A stretch of 64,000 nucleotides of DNA from Enterobacter genomosp. O (GCF_001022965.1 NZ_LECZ01000025.1:372001-436000), one strand, 5' to 3'. Positions 9,636 to 19,461 are shown, counted from the first letter of the stretch. The notes: generated by a model not told the origin, from the sequence alone. Translations and numbers: made by a program.

Positions 9636-12323
9636 ATGACCGACGAGCCCATGCGCCCGGATCCGGACAGGCTGCTCGAACAGACGGCTGAAGCCCATCG
9701 CGGCAAACTGAAAATTTTCTTTGGCGCCTGCGCGGGCGTCGGGAAAACCTTCGCCATGCTGACGGAAGCCCAGCGGCTTCGGGCGCAGGGGCTCGATATT
9801 CTGATCGGCGTGGTCGAAACCCACGGACGTAAAGAGACGGCATCGCTGCTGAAGGGGCTGGCCACCCAGCCGCCCCGACGCATCAGCCACCGCGGTCGGT
9901 TAGTCACCGAATTCGATCTCGATGCGGCCCTCGCCCGCCGTCCCGCTCTTATCCTGATGGACGAGCTGGCGCACAGCAATGCGCCAGGCTCGCGCCATCC
10001 CAAACGCTGGCAGGACGTTGAAGAGTTACTTGAGGCCGGCATTGATGTTTTCACGACGGTTAACGTTCAGCATCTCGAAAGCCTGAACGACGTGGTCAGC
10101 GGCGTGACCGGCATTCAGGTGCGCGAAACGGTACCCGATCCGTTCTTCGATTCCGCCGACGAGGTGATGCTGGTCGACCTACCCCCCGATGATTTACGCC
10201 AGCGCCTGCACGAAGGCAAAGTCTATATCGCCGGCCAGGCCGAGCGCGCCATCGAACATTTCTTCCGTAAAGGAAACCTGATTGCCCTGCGCGAACTGGC
10301 CCTGCGGCGAACCGCCGACCGGGTGGACGATCAGATGCGCGCCTGGCGCGACTTACAGGGACAGGAACGCGTCTGGCACACGCGAGACGCCATCCTGCTG
10401 TGCGTGGGCCACGGCAGCGGCAATGAAAAGCTTGTCCGCACCGCGGCCCGGCTGGCGGCCAAATTTGGCAGCGTCTGGCACGCGGTGTATGTCGAAACGC
10501 CGCAGCTACACGCCCTGCCCGAAAACCAGCGCCGCGCTATTCTGAGTTCGCTGCGCCTGGCGCAGGAGCTGGGTGCCGAAACCGCCACCCTGTCCGATCC
10601 CCAAGAAGATAAAGCCATTCTGCGCTACGCGCGCGAGCATAACCTGGGGAAAATCGTGATTGGCCGTCGCCAGCATCGCCGCTGGTTTAGCCGCGAATCG
10701 TTTGCTGACAAACTGGCCCGCCGCGCGCCGGATCTGGATCTGGTGATCGTGGCGCTGGACGACAAACCCACGTCCCTGCCCTCCCGAACACCGGACGCGC
10801 GGGCGTTTGGTGATAAATGGCGGATGCAAATTCGCGGCTGTCTTGTTGCCGTCGTGCTCTGTGCCCTCATAACCATGATTGCCAGCCAGTGGCTGTTTGC
10901 CTTCGACGCGGCCAACCTGGTGATGATTTATCTCCTTGGCGTGGTGGTAGTTGCGCTCTTTTACGGGCGCTGGCCGTCGGTACTTGCGACCGTCATCAAC
11001 GTCATCAGCTTCGATCTGTTCTTTATCGCCCCGCGCGGCACGCTGGCGGTTTCAGACGTGCAGTACATTCTCACCTTTGGCGTGATGCTCACCGTCGGGC
11101 TGGTGATCGGGAATCTGACGGCGGGCGTGCGCTATCAGGCGCGTATCGCCCGCTACCGCGAACAGCGCACGCGCCATCTCTATGAGATGTCGAAGTCGCT
11201 GGCGGTTGGCCGTACCCCGCTGGATATCGTGCAAACCAGCGAGCAGTTTATCCGCTCGACGTTTCATGCCAGCAACCTGATTTTACTCCCGGACGAACAT
11301 GGCAGGCTGCGCCCGCTGACGTCGGCCTCAGGCATGACGCCCTGGGACGAGGCCATCGCGCGCTGGAGCTTTGATAAAGGATTACCTGCGGGCGCAGGGA
11401 CCGACACCCTGCCCGGCGTGCCTTATCAAATTCTGCCGCTGCGCAGTGCCGATAAAAATCAGGGGCTGGTCATCGTTGAGCCATCCAACCTGCGCCAGCT
11501 GATGATCCCCGAACAGCAGCGGCTGCTCGAGACTTTCACCCTGCTGGTTGCCAGCGCGCTCGAGCGGCTTGCGCTCACCGCCAGCGAAGAGCAGGCCCGG
11601 CTGGCAAGCGAGCGTGAAAGCATTCGTAACTCGCTGCTGGCGGCGCTGTCTCACGATCTGCGAACCCCGCTCACCGTCCTGTTTGGTCAGTCAGAAATCC
11701 TGACGCTGGACCTGGCGGCGGAGGGCTCTAAACATGCCCTTCAGGCCAGCGAGATCCGCCAGCACGTGCTGAACACCACGCGTCTGGTGAATAACCTGCT
11801 TGATATGGCGCGTATTCAGTCAGGCGGCTTTAACCTGAAAAAAGAGTGGCTCACGCTTGAAGAGGTGGTGGGCAGCGCCCTGAAAATGCTCGAACCCGGT
11901 CTGGGTGGGCGACATATCGCGCTGAACATGCCTGAGCCCCTGACCCTGATTCACGTTGATGGCCCGCTGTTCGAACGGGTGCTGATCAACCTGCTGGAAA
12001 ATGCCGGCAAATATGCGGGTGCCAGCGCGCGGATTGGCGTGGATGCGACGGTGAAAGATGGCACGCTTCATCTTGAGGTCTGGGATACCGGTCCGGGCAT
12101 TCCTGCCGGGCAAGAGCTGGCTATTTTTGAAAAATTCGCGCGCGGCAATAAGGAGTCGGCCATTCCGGGCGTCGGGCTGGGGCTGGCGATTTGCCAGGCG
12201 ATTATTGACGTTCACGGCGGGTCCATTTCCGCAGAGAATCGCCCGGAAGGCGGCGCGCGTTTTTGTGTTACACTTCCTCTGGAAACCCCGCCAGAACTTA
12301 ATGAATTACCAGAGGATTTGTGA
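9636..12323 (+). CDS. kdpD: Sensor histidine kinase KdpD
   Basis: KdpD (895 residues; E. coli 894) is the inner-membrane sensor kinase/phosphatase of the potassium-limitation response. In order: the N-terminal KdpD domain with Walker A motif GACAGVGKT at residues 30-38, a universal-stress-protein-like domain around 250-370, four closely spaced transmembrane segments around 400-500, a GAF-like region, then HisKA with the phosphoacceptor His673 in ALSHDLRTPL, and an HATPase domain with NLLENAGKYA and GVGLGLAI. It starts directly after the kdpC stop and overlaps kdpE by 4 bases, indicating coupled translation. Confidence 0.98.
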   Translation: MTDEPMRPDPDRLLEQTAEAHRGKLKIFFGACAGVGKTFAMLTEAQRLRAQGLDILIGVVETHGRKETASLLKGLATQPPRRISHRGRLVTEFDLDAALARRPALILMDELAHSNAPGSRHPKRWQDVEELLEAGIDVFTTVNVQHLESLNDVVSGVTGIQVRETVPDPFFDSADEVMLVDLPPDDLRQRLHEGKVYIAGQAERAIEHFFRKGNLIALRELALRRTADRVDDQMRAWRDLQGQERVWHTRDAILLCVGHGSGNEKLVRTAARLAAKFGSVWHAVYVETPQLHALPENQRRAILSSLRLAQELGAETATLSDPQEDKAILRYAREHNLGKIVIGRRQHRRWFSRESFADKLARRAPDLDLVIVALDDKPTSLPSRTPDARAFGDKWRMQIRGCLVAVVLCALITMIASQWLFAFDAANLVMIYLLGVVVVALFYGRWPSVLATVINVISFDLFFIAPRGTLAVSDVQYILTFGVMLTVGLVIGNLTAGVRYQARIARYREQRTRHLYEMSKSLAVGRTPLDIVQTSEQFIRSTFHASNLILLPDEHGRLRPLTSASGMTPWDEAIARWSFDKGLPAGAGTDTLPGVPYQILPLRSADKNQGLVIVEPSNLRQLMIPEQQRLLETFTLLVASALERLALTASEEQARLASERESIRNSLLAALSHDLRTPLTVLFGQSEILTLDLAAEGSKHALQASEIRQHVLNTTRLVNNLLDMARIQSGGFNLKKEWLTLEEVVGSALKMLEPGLGGRHIALNMPEPLTLIHVDGPLFERVLINLLENAGKYAGASARIGVDATVKDGTLHLEVWDTGPGIPAGQELAIFEKFARGNKESAIPGVGLGLAICQAIIDVHGGSISAENRPEGGARFCVTLPLETPPELNELPEDL

Positions 12324-12997
12324 TCAACGTTCTGATTGTTGAAGATGAGATCGCCATTAGTCGGTTTCTGCGCGCTGCGCTGGAAGGAGACGGTCTGCGC
12401 GTTCATGACGCGAGTACGCTTCAACGGGGTTTAATTGAAGCCGCTACCCGCAAGCCGGACCTGGTGATCCTCGATCTTGGGCTGCCGGATGGTGACGGCA
12501 TCGACTTCATTCGGGAAGTTCGCCAGTGGAGCCAGATGCCGATTCTGGTGCTCTCCGCCCGCACTGAAGAGACAGATAAAATCGCCGCGCTGGATGCCGG
12601 AGCGGATGACTACCTGATTAAACCTTTTGGCATCGGCGAACTGCAGGCTCGCCTTCGCGTGGCGCTGCGTCGCCACAGCGCAACCACGCCAGCCGACCCA
12701 GTCTATACGTTTAGCGATATCCGGGTTGACCTGGCCGCGCGACGAATTGTGCGCGGTGAAGAAGAGATCCATCTCACGCCAATCGAGTTTCGCCTGCTCG
12801 CCGTGCTGCTCAACAACCACGGTAAGGTACTTACCCAACGCCAGCTGTTAAATCAGGTGTGGGGACCTAACGCTGTAGAACACAGTCACTATTTACGCAT
12901 ATATATGGGACACCTTCGTCAGAAACTCGAAGTTGACCCCGCTCGCCCTCGCCATTTATTAACTGAAACCGGTATCGGTTATCGGTTTATGGTCTGA
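12320..12997 (+). CDS. kdpE: Response regulator KdpE
   Basis: KdpE (225 residues) is the OmpR/PhoB-family regulator phosphorylated by KdpD; it activates kdpFABC. The receiver domain has the acidic pair E8/D9, the phosphorylated Asp52 in VILDLGLPDGDG and Lys in LIKPFG near residue 101. The C-terminal winged-helix domain contains the EIHLTPIEFRLLAVL and HYLRIYMGHLRQKLE blocks. It starts with GTG within the end of kdpD. No obvious terminator follows; AT-rich sequence leads to the speF leader. Confidence 0.98.
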   Translation: MINVLIVEDEIAISRFLRAALEGDGLRVHDASTLQRGLIEAATRKPDLVILDLGLPDGDGIDFIREVRQWSQMPILVLSARTEETDKIAALDAGADDYLIKPFGIGELQARLRVALRRHSATTPADPVYTFSDIRVDLAARRIVRGEEEIHLTPIEFRLLAVLLNNHGKVLTQRQLLNQVWGPNAVEHSHYLRIYMGHLRQKLEVDPARPRHLLTETGIGYRFMV

Positions 12998-13275
12998 ATA
13001 TCTATTCACTTTTATTTTTAATTAATAATAAAAACCCATCATCACTCATTTAAAATAAAACCATTAAGAACATCTTTCATTATTTTCTCGCGCTAAAACA
13101 TTAGAAAAACATGTTATTAACACCACATCAACAAATCAGAATTTTGATCTGAGATATTCATCAAAAACGAATATTTATTTCTAAAATGATCGGTTAACGG
13201 TGATCATGATCACAGTTAATCCCTTTTTCCCGGATAAAATGACCATGCTTTCAATTACTGAAAGGAAAATGAAAC
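12998..13275 (+). promoter_or_regulatory. AT-rich speF upstream region
   Basis: This stretch between kdpE and the SpeFL leader peptide is very AT-rich and has no convincing gene. It must hold the promoter of the speFL-speF-potE operon. An imperfect inverted repeat around TGATCATGATCA lies near 13200-13211. I cannot fix the promoter with confidence. Confidence 0.5.
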
Positions 13276-13380
13276 ATGGAAAACAATAATCGCTTGATGC
13301 CCCATATAAGGCGGACAACACATATCATGATGTTTGCCCACCGAAACTGCTTTGACTTTCACCTCTTTAACGCCCGGTAG
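13276..13380 (+). CDS. speFL: SpeFL ornithine-sensing leader peptide
   Basis: This 34-residue frame (MENNNRLMPHIRR, then the block FAHRNCFDFHFFNAR at its end) matches the SpeFL leader peptide known from E. coli and Salmonella. In those species the nascent peptide binds ornithine in the ribosome exit tunnel and stalls the ribosome, which stops Rho-dependent termination and turns on speF. The ribosome site AAAGGAAAATGAA precedes the ATG. Compared with the E. coli sequence I recall, the residue before FDFHFF is Cys instead of Ser and a few N-terminal residues differ, while the HIRR and HRN/FDFHFFNAR sensing parts are kept. Confidence 0.93.
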   Translation: MENNNRLMPHIRRTTHIMMFAHRNCFDFHLFNAR

Positions 13381-13635
13381 TCCTTCGACTTCTGGCGCGC
13401 TCGCTTACAGGTCATCCTGAAACACCTTATTTTACAGGCTATTGCCTGTGAACCCGTGCGCTTATTCATCTTGATTCAGACTCATCCGCACCGGGCGGAC
13501 TGAATTTCAATCATCAAAAAAAGCAATTCACTGATTTTAATCAGCGGCCATCCTTTGCTTTTTTTCCGGGAAATTATCGATTTCTTTCTTACAAGAAATC
13601 GAGGGACGCATGTTATCTAAAATAAAGAGAGAAAG
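13381..13635 (+). promoter_or_regulatory. speF leader RNA after SpeFL (Rho/pausing region)
   Basis: The leader between SpeFL and speF holds C-rich, G-poor sequence right after the peptide stop, suited to Rho loading, and a perfect 10-base inverted repeat TCGATTTCTT (13577-13586) / AAGAAATCGA (13593-13602) with a 6-base loop, ending 33 bases before the speF ATG. In E. coli the equivalent leader controls termination and translation of speF; the hairpin here probably belongs to that switch. Confidence 0.6.
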
Positions 13636-15834
13636 ATGAAAAGTTTAAAAATTGCAGCCAGCCGTGCATGTCCGGATTGCTTTAGCACCCAGCGTGAGCT
13701 GGTGGATGTCCGCATCTCGGATTATATTGATGTTGCCGCCGTTGTTCTGGCGGTCAGCGATATTACTGACGGCATCCTGGAAGAAATAGAAGCCACCGGT
13801 TTTGGCATTCCTGTTTTTGTCGCAACACACAAAGAAGAGATCATCCCGGCTGATTATTTATCGCGCATTCATGGCGTATTTGAGTATTCAGACACCAGCA
13901 ACGACTTTTACGGACGCCAGCTGGAAGCGGCAGCCCAGAAGTATGAAACCCAGCTGCGTCCACCGTTTTTCCGCGCCCTGGTCGACTACGTGAAGCAGGG
14001 CAACAGCGCGTTTGACTGCCCGGGGCATCAGGGTGGGCAGTTCTTCCGCCGTCATCCTGCCGGTAACCAGTTTGTCGATTTCTTTGGTGAGACGCTTTTC
14101 CGCTCCGATCTGTGCAACGCCGACGTGGCGATGGGCGATCTGCTGATCCACGAAGGCGCGCCGTGCATTGCGCAGCAGCACGCGGCAAAAGTCTTTAACG
14201 CCGATAAGACCTACTTCGTGCTGAACGGCACCTCGTCATCCAACAAAGTGGTGCTTAATGCCCTGCTCACCCCGGGTGACCTGGTCCTGTTCGACCGTAA
14301 CAACCATAAATCCAACCATCACGGTGCCCTCCTTCAGGCAGGCGCTACGCCGGTCTATCTTGAAACCGCGCGCAACCCTTACGGCTTCATTGGCGGCATT
14401 GACGCCCACTGCTTTGAAGAACATTATCTGCGCGAGCTCGTGGCAGAGGTCGCACCTGGCCGTGCACGCGATGCGCGTCCGTTCCGTCTGGCGGTGATTC
14501 AGCTGGGTACCTACGATGGCACCATCTATAACGCCCGTCAGGTGGTGGATAAGATTGGTCATCTGTGTGATTACATCCTGTTTGACTCGGCCTGGGTGGG
14601 TTACGAGCAGTTTATCCCGATGATGGCCGACTGCTCTCCGCTGCTGCTGGAGCTGAACGAAAACGACCCGGGGATCCTGGTCACCCAGTCCGTGCATAAA
14701 CAGCAGGCCGGCTTCTCACAGACCTCGCAAATCCACAAGAAAGACAGCCACATCAAAGGCCAGCAGCGCTATGTCCCGCACAAGCGGCTGAATAATGCCT
14801 TTATGATGCACGCCTCCACCAGCCCGTTCTATCCGCTGTTTGCCGCGCTGGACATCAACGCCCGGATGCATGAAGGCCAGAGCGGGCGCAACATGTGGAT
14901 GGACTGCGTGGTGAACGGTATCGAAGCGCGCAAGTTAATCCTGCAAAACTGTCAGTATCTGCGCCCCTTCGTGCCGGAAACGGTGGATGGCCGTCCGTGG
15001 GAAAGCTGGGACACGGCGGAAATTGCAACCGATCTGCGCTTCTTCCACTTCGTACCGGGTGAAAACTGGCACGCTTTTGAAGGCTACGCTGAGCATCAGT
15101 ATTTTATCGATCCGTGCAAGCTCTTGCTGACCACGCCGGGCATTAACGCCCGCACCGGTGAGTATGACGACTTCGGCGTGCCCGCCACCATCCTCGCCAA
15201 CTTCCTGCGTGAAAACGGCATTGTGCCGGAGAAATGCGATCTCAACTCGATCCTGTTCCTGCTCACGCCTGCCGAAGATATGGGCAAGCTGCAGCAGCTG
15301 GTGGCACAGCTGGTTCGCTTCGAAAAACTGCTCGAGAGCGATGTGCCGCTAAAAGAGGTACTGCCGTCTCTCTACAAACAGCATCCGGAACGTTACGCGG
15401 ATTACACCCTGCGCCAGATCTGCCAGGAAATGCATGACCTGTACGCCCGCCACAACGTAAAACAGCTGCAAAAAGAGATGTTCCGCAAGTCTCACTTCCC
15501 ACGGGTGATGATGAACCCGCAGGACGCGAACTACGCCTATCTGCGTGGTGAGGTTGAACTGGTGTCCCTGCGCGACGCGGAAGGCCGCATCGCCGCCGAA
15601 GGCGCCCTTCCTTATCCACCAGGGGTGCTGTGTGTTGTCCCGGGGGAAGTCTGGGGCGGTTCCGTGCTGCGCTACTTTGCCGCGCTGGAAGAAGGGATCA
15701 ACCTGTTACCGGGCTTTGCGCCAGAGCTGCAGGGCGTATACGTCGAGGAGTGTGACGGTCGCAAACAGGTTCGCTGCTACGTCATTAAACAACCCGCCGC
15801 TCAGCCCGCGCTGCTGAAGGGAGAGAAATTATGA
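13636..15834 (+). CDS. speF: Inducible ornithine decarboxylase
   Basis: SpeF (732 residues) is a PLP-dependent fold-type I decarboxylase that turns ornithine into putrescine and CO2, consuming a proton. It has the N-terminal wing domain (residues 1 to about 105), the large PLP domain with the Schiff-base Lys355 in VTQSVHKQQAGFSQ, and the C-terminal domain. The substrate and PLP block FVLNGTSSSNKVV lies near residue 195 and FDSAWVGYEQF near 315. It is biodegradative and acid-inducible in E. coli. The gene follows a long leader with SpeFL and overlaps potE by 4 bases. The wing domain is more diverged from E. coli than the rest, which is usual. Confidence 0.97.
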   Translation: MKSLKIAASRACPDCFSTQRELVDVRISDYIDVAAVVLAVSDITDGILEEIEATGFGIPVFVATHKEEIIPADYLSRIHGVFEYSDTSNDFYGRQLEAAAQKYETQLRPPFFRALVDYVKQGNSAFDCPGHQGGQFFRRHPAGNQFVDFFGETLFRSDLCNADVAMGDLLIHEGAPCIAQQHAAKVFNADKTYFVLNGTSSSNKVVLNALLTPGDLVLFDRNNHKSNHHGALLQAGATPVYLETARNPYGFIGGIDAHCFEEHYLRELVAEVAPGRARDARPFRLAVIQLGTYDGTIYNARQVVDKIGHLCDYILFDSAWVGYEQFIPMMADCSPLLLELNENDPGILVTQSVHKQQAGFSQTSQIHKKDSHIKGQQRYVPHKRLNNAFMMHASTSPFYPLFAALDINARMHEGQSGRNMWMDCVVNGIEARKLILQNCQYLRPFVPETVDGRPWESWDTAEIATDLRFFHFVPGENWHAFEGYAEHQYFIDPCKLLLTTPGINARTGEYDDFGVPATILANFLRENGIVPEKCDLNSILFLLTPAEDMGKLQQLVAQLVRFEKLLESDVPLKEVLPSLYKQHPERYADYTLRQICQEMHDLYARHNVKQLQKEMFRKSHFPRVMMNPQDANYAYLRGEVELVSLRDAEGRIAAEGALPYPPGVLCVVPGEVWGGSVLRYFAALEEGINLLPGFAPELQGVYVEECDGRKQVRCYVIKQPAAQPALLKGEKL

Positions 15835-17144
15835 GTAAGTCCAATAAGATGGGCGTGGTGCAGCTGACCATCCTCACCATGGTGAACATGATGGGTTCCG
15901 GGATCATCATGCTGCCCACCAAGCTTGCCGAAGTGGGAACCATTTCGATTATTTCCTGGCTGGTGACCGCCGTAGGTTCAATGGCGCTGGCGTGGGCATT
16001 TGCCAAGTGCGGGATGTTCAGCCGCAAGTCAGGCGGGATGGGTGGCTATGCGGAGTATGCCTTTGGCAAGTCGGGCAACTTTATGGCCAACTATACCTAC
16101 GGCGTGTCGCTGCTGATTGCTAACGTGGCGATTGCCATCTCCGCCGTGGGTTACGGCACGGAGCTGTTTGGTGCCACGCTCAGCCCGGTACAGATTGGTT
16201 TAGCAACCACCGGCGTGCTGTGGATCTGCACCGTGGCCAACTTTGGCGGCGCACGAATCACCGGACAGCTGAGTAGCATCACCGTCTGGGGCGTGATTAT
16301 CCCGGTTGTGGGTTTGTGCATCATCGGCTGGTTCTGGTTCAGCCCGACCCTGTACGCGAACTCCTGGAACCCGCACCATGTGCCGTTCTTTACCGCTGTC
16401 GGGTCCTCCATCGCCATGACGCTGTGGGCCTTCCTCGGTCTGGAATCGGCCTGTGCAAACGCGGAAGTGGTAGAGAACCCGGAAAAGAACGTCCCGATTG
16501 CCGTTCTGGGCGGAACGCTGGGCGCGGCGGTGATCTATATCATCTCGACTAACGTTATTGCCGGCATCGTACCGAACATGGATTTGGCTAAATCCACGGC
16601 GCCGTTCGGGCTGGCCTTCGCGCAGATGTTCACCCCGGAAGTCGGGAAAGTGATCATGGGGCTGATGGTTATGTCCTGCTGCGGTTCGCTCCTCGGCTGG
16701 CAGTTCACCATCGCGCAGGTGTTCAAATCTTCGGCTGATGAAGGTTACTTCCCGAAAATCTTCTCCCGCGTGACCAAAGCCGATGCGCCGGTACAGGGCA
16801 TGCTGGCCATTGTCATCTTCCAGAGCGGATTGTCGCTGATGACCATTAGCCCGTCGCTGAACAGCCAGTTCAACGTGCTGGTCAACCTGGCGGTAGTGAC
16901 GAATATCATTCCGTATATTCTGTCGATGGCGGCGCTGGTGATTATTCAGAAAGTCGCGAAGGTGGATCCACGCAAGGCGCGTGCGGCGAATATCGTGGCG
17001 CTGATTGGGGCGATTTACAGCTTCTATGCGCTCTACTCATCCGGCCAGGAGGCGATGCTGTATGGCGCGATGGTGACCTTTATGGGCTGGACGCTGTACG
17101 GTCTGGTATCGCCGAGATTTGAATTGAAGAATAAACATAGTTAG
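15831..17144 (+). CDS. potE: Putrescine/ornithine antiporter
   Basis: PotE (437 residues) is a 12-segment APC-family inner-membrane antiporter that exports putrescine in exchange for ornithine, working with SpeF to raise internal pH. The first helix region MVNMMGSGIIMLPTKLAEVG carries the GSGI motif of APC transporters, and FLGLESACANAEVVENPEKN near residue 200 is typical of the family. Its ATG overlaps the speF stop (ATGA). The TAG stop is directly followed by GTAAAAGCAAAAC, the end of a composite repeat also found after ybeL. Confidence 0.97.
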   Translation: MSKSNKMGVVQLTILTMVNMMGSGIIMLPTKLAEVGTISIISWLVTAVGSMALAWAFAKCGMFSRKSGGMGGYAEYAFGKSGNFMANYTYGVSLLIANVAIAISAVGYGTELFGATLSPVQIGLATTGVLWICTVANFGGARITGQLSSITVWGVIIPVVGLCIIGWFWFSPTLYANSWNPHHVPFFTAVGSSIAMTLWAFLGLESACANAEVVENPEKNVPIAVLGGTLGAAVIYIISTNVIAGIVPNMDLAKSTAPFGLAFAQMFTPEVGKVIMGLMVMSCCGSLLGWQFTIAQVFKSSADEGYFPKIFSRVTKADAPVQGMLAIVIFQSGLSLMTISPSLNSQFNVLVNLAVVTNIIPYILSMAALVIIQKVAKVDPRKARAANIVALIGAIYSFYALYSSGQEAMLYGAMVTFMGWTLYGLVSPRFELKNKHS

Positions 17145-17237
17145 GTAAAAGCAAAACGGCAACCCGGAGGTTGCCGTTTTTAATGTTTTCTCCCTCTCCC
17201 TGTGGGAGAGGGACGGGGTGAGGGCATCAGCCCGCAC
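17145..17237. repeat. Composite REP-like element, copy A
   Basis: This 93-base element fills the gap between convergent potE and pgm. It has two parts: a hairpin AAAACGGCAACCCGGAGGTTGCCGTTTTT, which works as a terminator for potE, and a REP-like hairpin with CCCTCTCCC / GGGAGAGGG ending in GGTGAGGGCATCAGCCCGCAC. The same two parts in the same order, reverse-complemented, occur at 46948-47037, and a shortened form at 47041-47107. Confidence 0.85.
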
Positions 17238-17247
17238 CAAACACCAC

Positions 17248-18888
17248 TTACGCGTTTTTCAGCACTTCGCTGACAATCTCTACCGCTTCTTTCTCAATCT
17301 GCTGACGATGTTCAGCGCCGAGGAAGCTTTCGCAATAGATTTTATACGCATCTTCCGTACCGGATGGACGCGCAGCGAACCAGCCGTTTTCGGTCATCAC
17401 TTTCAGACCGCCAATGGATGCGCCGTTGCCCGGCGCCGCCGTCAGACGCGCGGTGATCGGGTCACCCGCCAGGGTGCTTGCGCTGACCATCTCTGGAGAG
17501 AGTTTGGACAGAGCGGCTTTCTGAGCAGAGGTCGCGCCAGCCTGAATGCGGTTATAGCTTGGCGCACCAAAACGCTCCGCCAGCTCGTTGTAATGTTCCT
17601 GCGGGTTCTTACCGGTGACCGCGGTGATCTCCGCCGCCAGCAGGCACATGATGATGCCGTCTTTATCGGTTGACCACGGCGTGCCGTCGAAGCGCAGGAA
17701 TGACGCACCGGCGCTCTCTTCACCACCGAAGCCGAAGCTGCCGTCGTGCAGACCATCAACGAACCATTTAAAGCCCACCGGCACTTCCACCAGCTTGCGA
17801 CCCAGGGCGTCGACCACGCGGTCGATCATGGCTGAAGAGACCAGCGTCTTACCGACGGCCACCTCTTTGCCCCACTGCGGACGGTGCTGGAACAGGTAGT
17901 TAATCGCGACGGCCAGATAGTGGTTCGGGTTCATCAGCCCGGCAGGGGTGACGATACCGTGACGGTCATAATCCGGGTCGTTAGCAAACGCCAGGTCGAA
18001 TTTATCGCGCAGCGCCAGCAGGCCCGCCATGGCGCACTCGGAGGAGCAGTCCATACGGATCGCGCCGTCTTTATCGAGGTGCATAAAGCGGAAGGTCTGA
18101 TCGACGTGATCGTTCACGATGGTCAGATCCAGCTTGTAATGCTCGGCGATACGTTTCCAGTATTCAATACCGGAGCCGCCCAGCGGATCCACACCCAGCT
18201 TCAGGCCGGCTTTCTGAATCGCCGCCATGTCAACGATATCCGCCAGCCCTTCCACGAAAGGCTGAACCAGATCCTGCTCTTTCACGTGGCCGGACGCCAT
18301 GGCGGCATCCAGGGAGATGCGCTTCACGCCTTTCAGATCGTCAGCCAGCAAGGCATTTGCACGGTCTTCCACCACTTTGGTGACGTTGGTGTCTGCCGGG
18401 CCACCGTTAGGTGGGTTGTATTTGATGCCGCCGTCTTCCGGTGGGTTATGGGATGGCGTGATAACGATCCCGTCAGCCAGCGCGCCACCTTTTTTGTTGT
18501 GCACCAGGATAGCGTTAGACACCGCAGGCGTTGGGGTAAAACCGTTGTTCTCCTGAACAATCACATCAACGCCGTTTGCGGCCAGCACTTCCACAACAGA
18601 GATGAACGCCGGTTCAGACAGCGCATGGGTGTCTTTACCCACGTAGCACGGACCGGTAACGCCGTTTTTAGCGCGCTCTTCGGCAATGGCCTGAGCAATC
18701 GCCAGAATGTGCGGTTCGTTAAAGCTGTGGCGCGCCGCGCTACCGCGGTGACCAGATGTACCAAACTTCACTGCGTGTTCTGCGTTGCCCACGACCGGTT
18801 TCAGCACGTAATACTGCGCGGTCAGCTGAGCGACGTTAATCAAATCGCTTTGTTGTGCAGGTTGGCCTGCACGGCTGTGATTTGCCAT
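17248..18888 (-). CDS. pgm: Phosphoglucomutase
   Basis: Pgm (546 residues) interconverts glucose-1-phosphate and glucose-6-phosphate, supplying UDP-glucose for glycogen, trehalose, LPS and capsule. The phosphoserine is Ser146 in [11 protein letters not shown]; the metal loop NDPDYDRHG lies near residue 305, the sugar loop GGEESAGAS near 395 and the phosphate loop ARPSGTED near 515. The ATG at 18888 gives the E. coli length; an in-frame ATG 21 bases upstream is less likely. It follows seqA by 24 bases, forming the seqA-pgm operon known in E. coli. Confidence 0.97.
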   Translation of the reverse strand: MANHSRAGQPAQQSDLINVAQLTAQYYVLKPVVGNAEHAVKFGTSGHRGSAARHSFNEPHILAIAQAIAEERAKNGVTGPCYVGKDTHALSEPAFISVVEVLAANGVDVIVQENNGFTPTPAVSNAILVHNKKGGALADGIVITPSHNPPEDGGIKYNPPNGGPADTNVTKVVEDRANALLADDLKGVKRISLDAAMASGHVKEQDLVQPFVEGLADIVDMAAIQKAGLKLGVDPLGGSGIEYWKRIAEHYKLDLTIVNDHVDQTFRFMHLDKDGAIRMDCSSECAMAGLLALRDKFDLAFANDPDYDRHGIVTPAGLMNPNHYLAVAINYLFQHRPQWGKEVAVGKTLVSSAMIDRVVDALGRKLVEVPVGFKWFVDGLHDGSFGFGGEESAGASFLRFDGTPWSTDKDGIIMCLLAAEITAVTGKNPQEHYNELAERFGAPSYNRIQAGATSAQKAALSKLSPEMVSASTLAGDPITARLTAAPGNGASIGGLKVMTENGWFAARPSGTEDAYKIYCESFLGAEHRQQIEKEAVEIVSEVLKNA

Positions 18889-18912
18889 TACCGGGTCCTT
18901 CTGATGCAAGGG

Positions 18913-19461
18913 TTAAATTGTACCGCAAACCTTTTCAATCAATTCCGCCGGGAACTGCATGGACTGCATGATATGTTCAACCATGCTGCACTTGCGGCCC
19001 GTATTGGTATTGGTGATCACCCAGTACGGAGTGCCTGGGACATGTTTAGGTTTGGTTTGGTTGCCATTTTGCAGCAGCGTCTGCTCGTCACCCGCGAAAT
19101 AGACGCGAGTACGACCGTGCAGCGACTCGGTCGCTTCAGCAAACGCCTTGTTATCCAGTGAATAAAGTGTAGACAGCACCAGCATAAAGCGGTTAACCGC
19201 CTTTTTCTGCTCCGCATATTCATCGGACAGCAGCAGCTCGCGCATCGCGCGCACTTTATCTTTTGCCGGTGTCACGGCAGGTTTAGCCTGTGCAACAACG
19301 CTCGGCTGAGACACGACATCTTTGGTGACTGGGGTAGCAGGCTGTGAAGCGGCGGAAATTTTAAGCATGCGCCGTAAAATGTCGGACGCGCTCTCCCCGA
19401 TATGCCGCGTCTGGCTGGCAATATACTGATAGAGTTCGTCATCAACTTCGATTGTTTTCAT
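18913..19461 (-). CDS. seqA: Replication negative regulator SeqA
   Basis: SeqA (182 residues; E. coli 181) binds hemimethylated GATC sites, sequesters oriC after initiation and organises new DNA. The N-terminal ribbon-helix-helix multimerisation domain (MKTIEVDDELYQYIA, ESASDILRRML) is followed by a variable linker at about residues 35-65 and the DNA-binding domain with GNQTKPKHVPGTPYWVITN and NTGRKC. The ATG at 19461 fits the E. coli start; the frame extends 11 codons further but without support. It is divergent from ybfF. Confidence 0.97.
   Translation of the reverse strand: MKTIEVDDELYQYIASQTRHIGESASDILRRMLKISAASQPATPVTKDVVSQPSVVAQAKPAVTPAKDKVRAMRELLLSDEYAEQKKAVNRFMLVLSTLYSLDNKAFAEATESLHGRTRVYFAGDEQTLLQNGNQTKPKHVPGTPYWVITNTNTGRKCSMVEHIMQSMQFPAELIEKVCGTI

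Noticed and set aside
17884-19161. 425-codon open frame antisense to pgm and seqA
   Set aside because: It spans two firmly identified genes and their junction on the other strand; no ribosome site or family resemblance.
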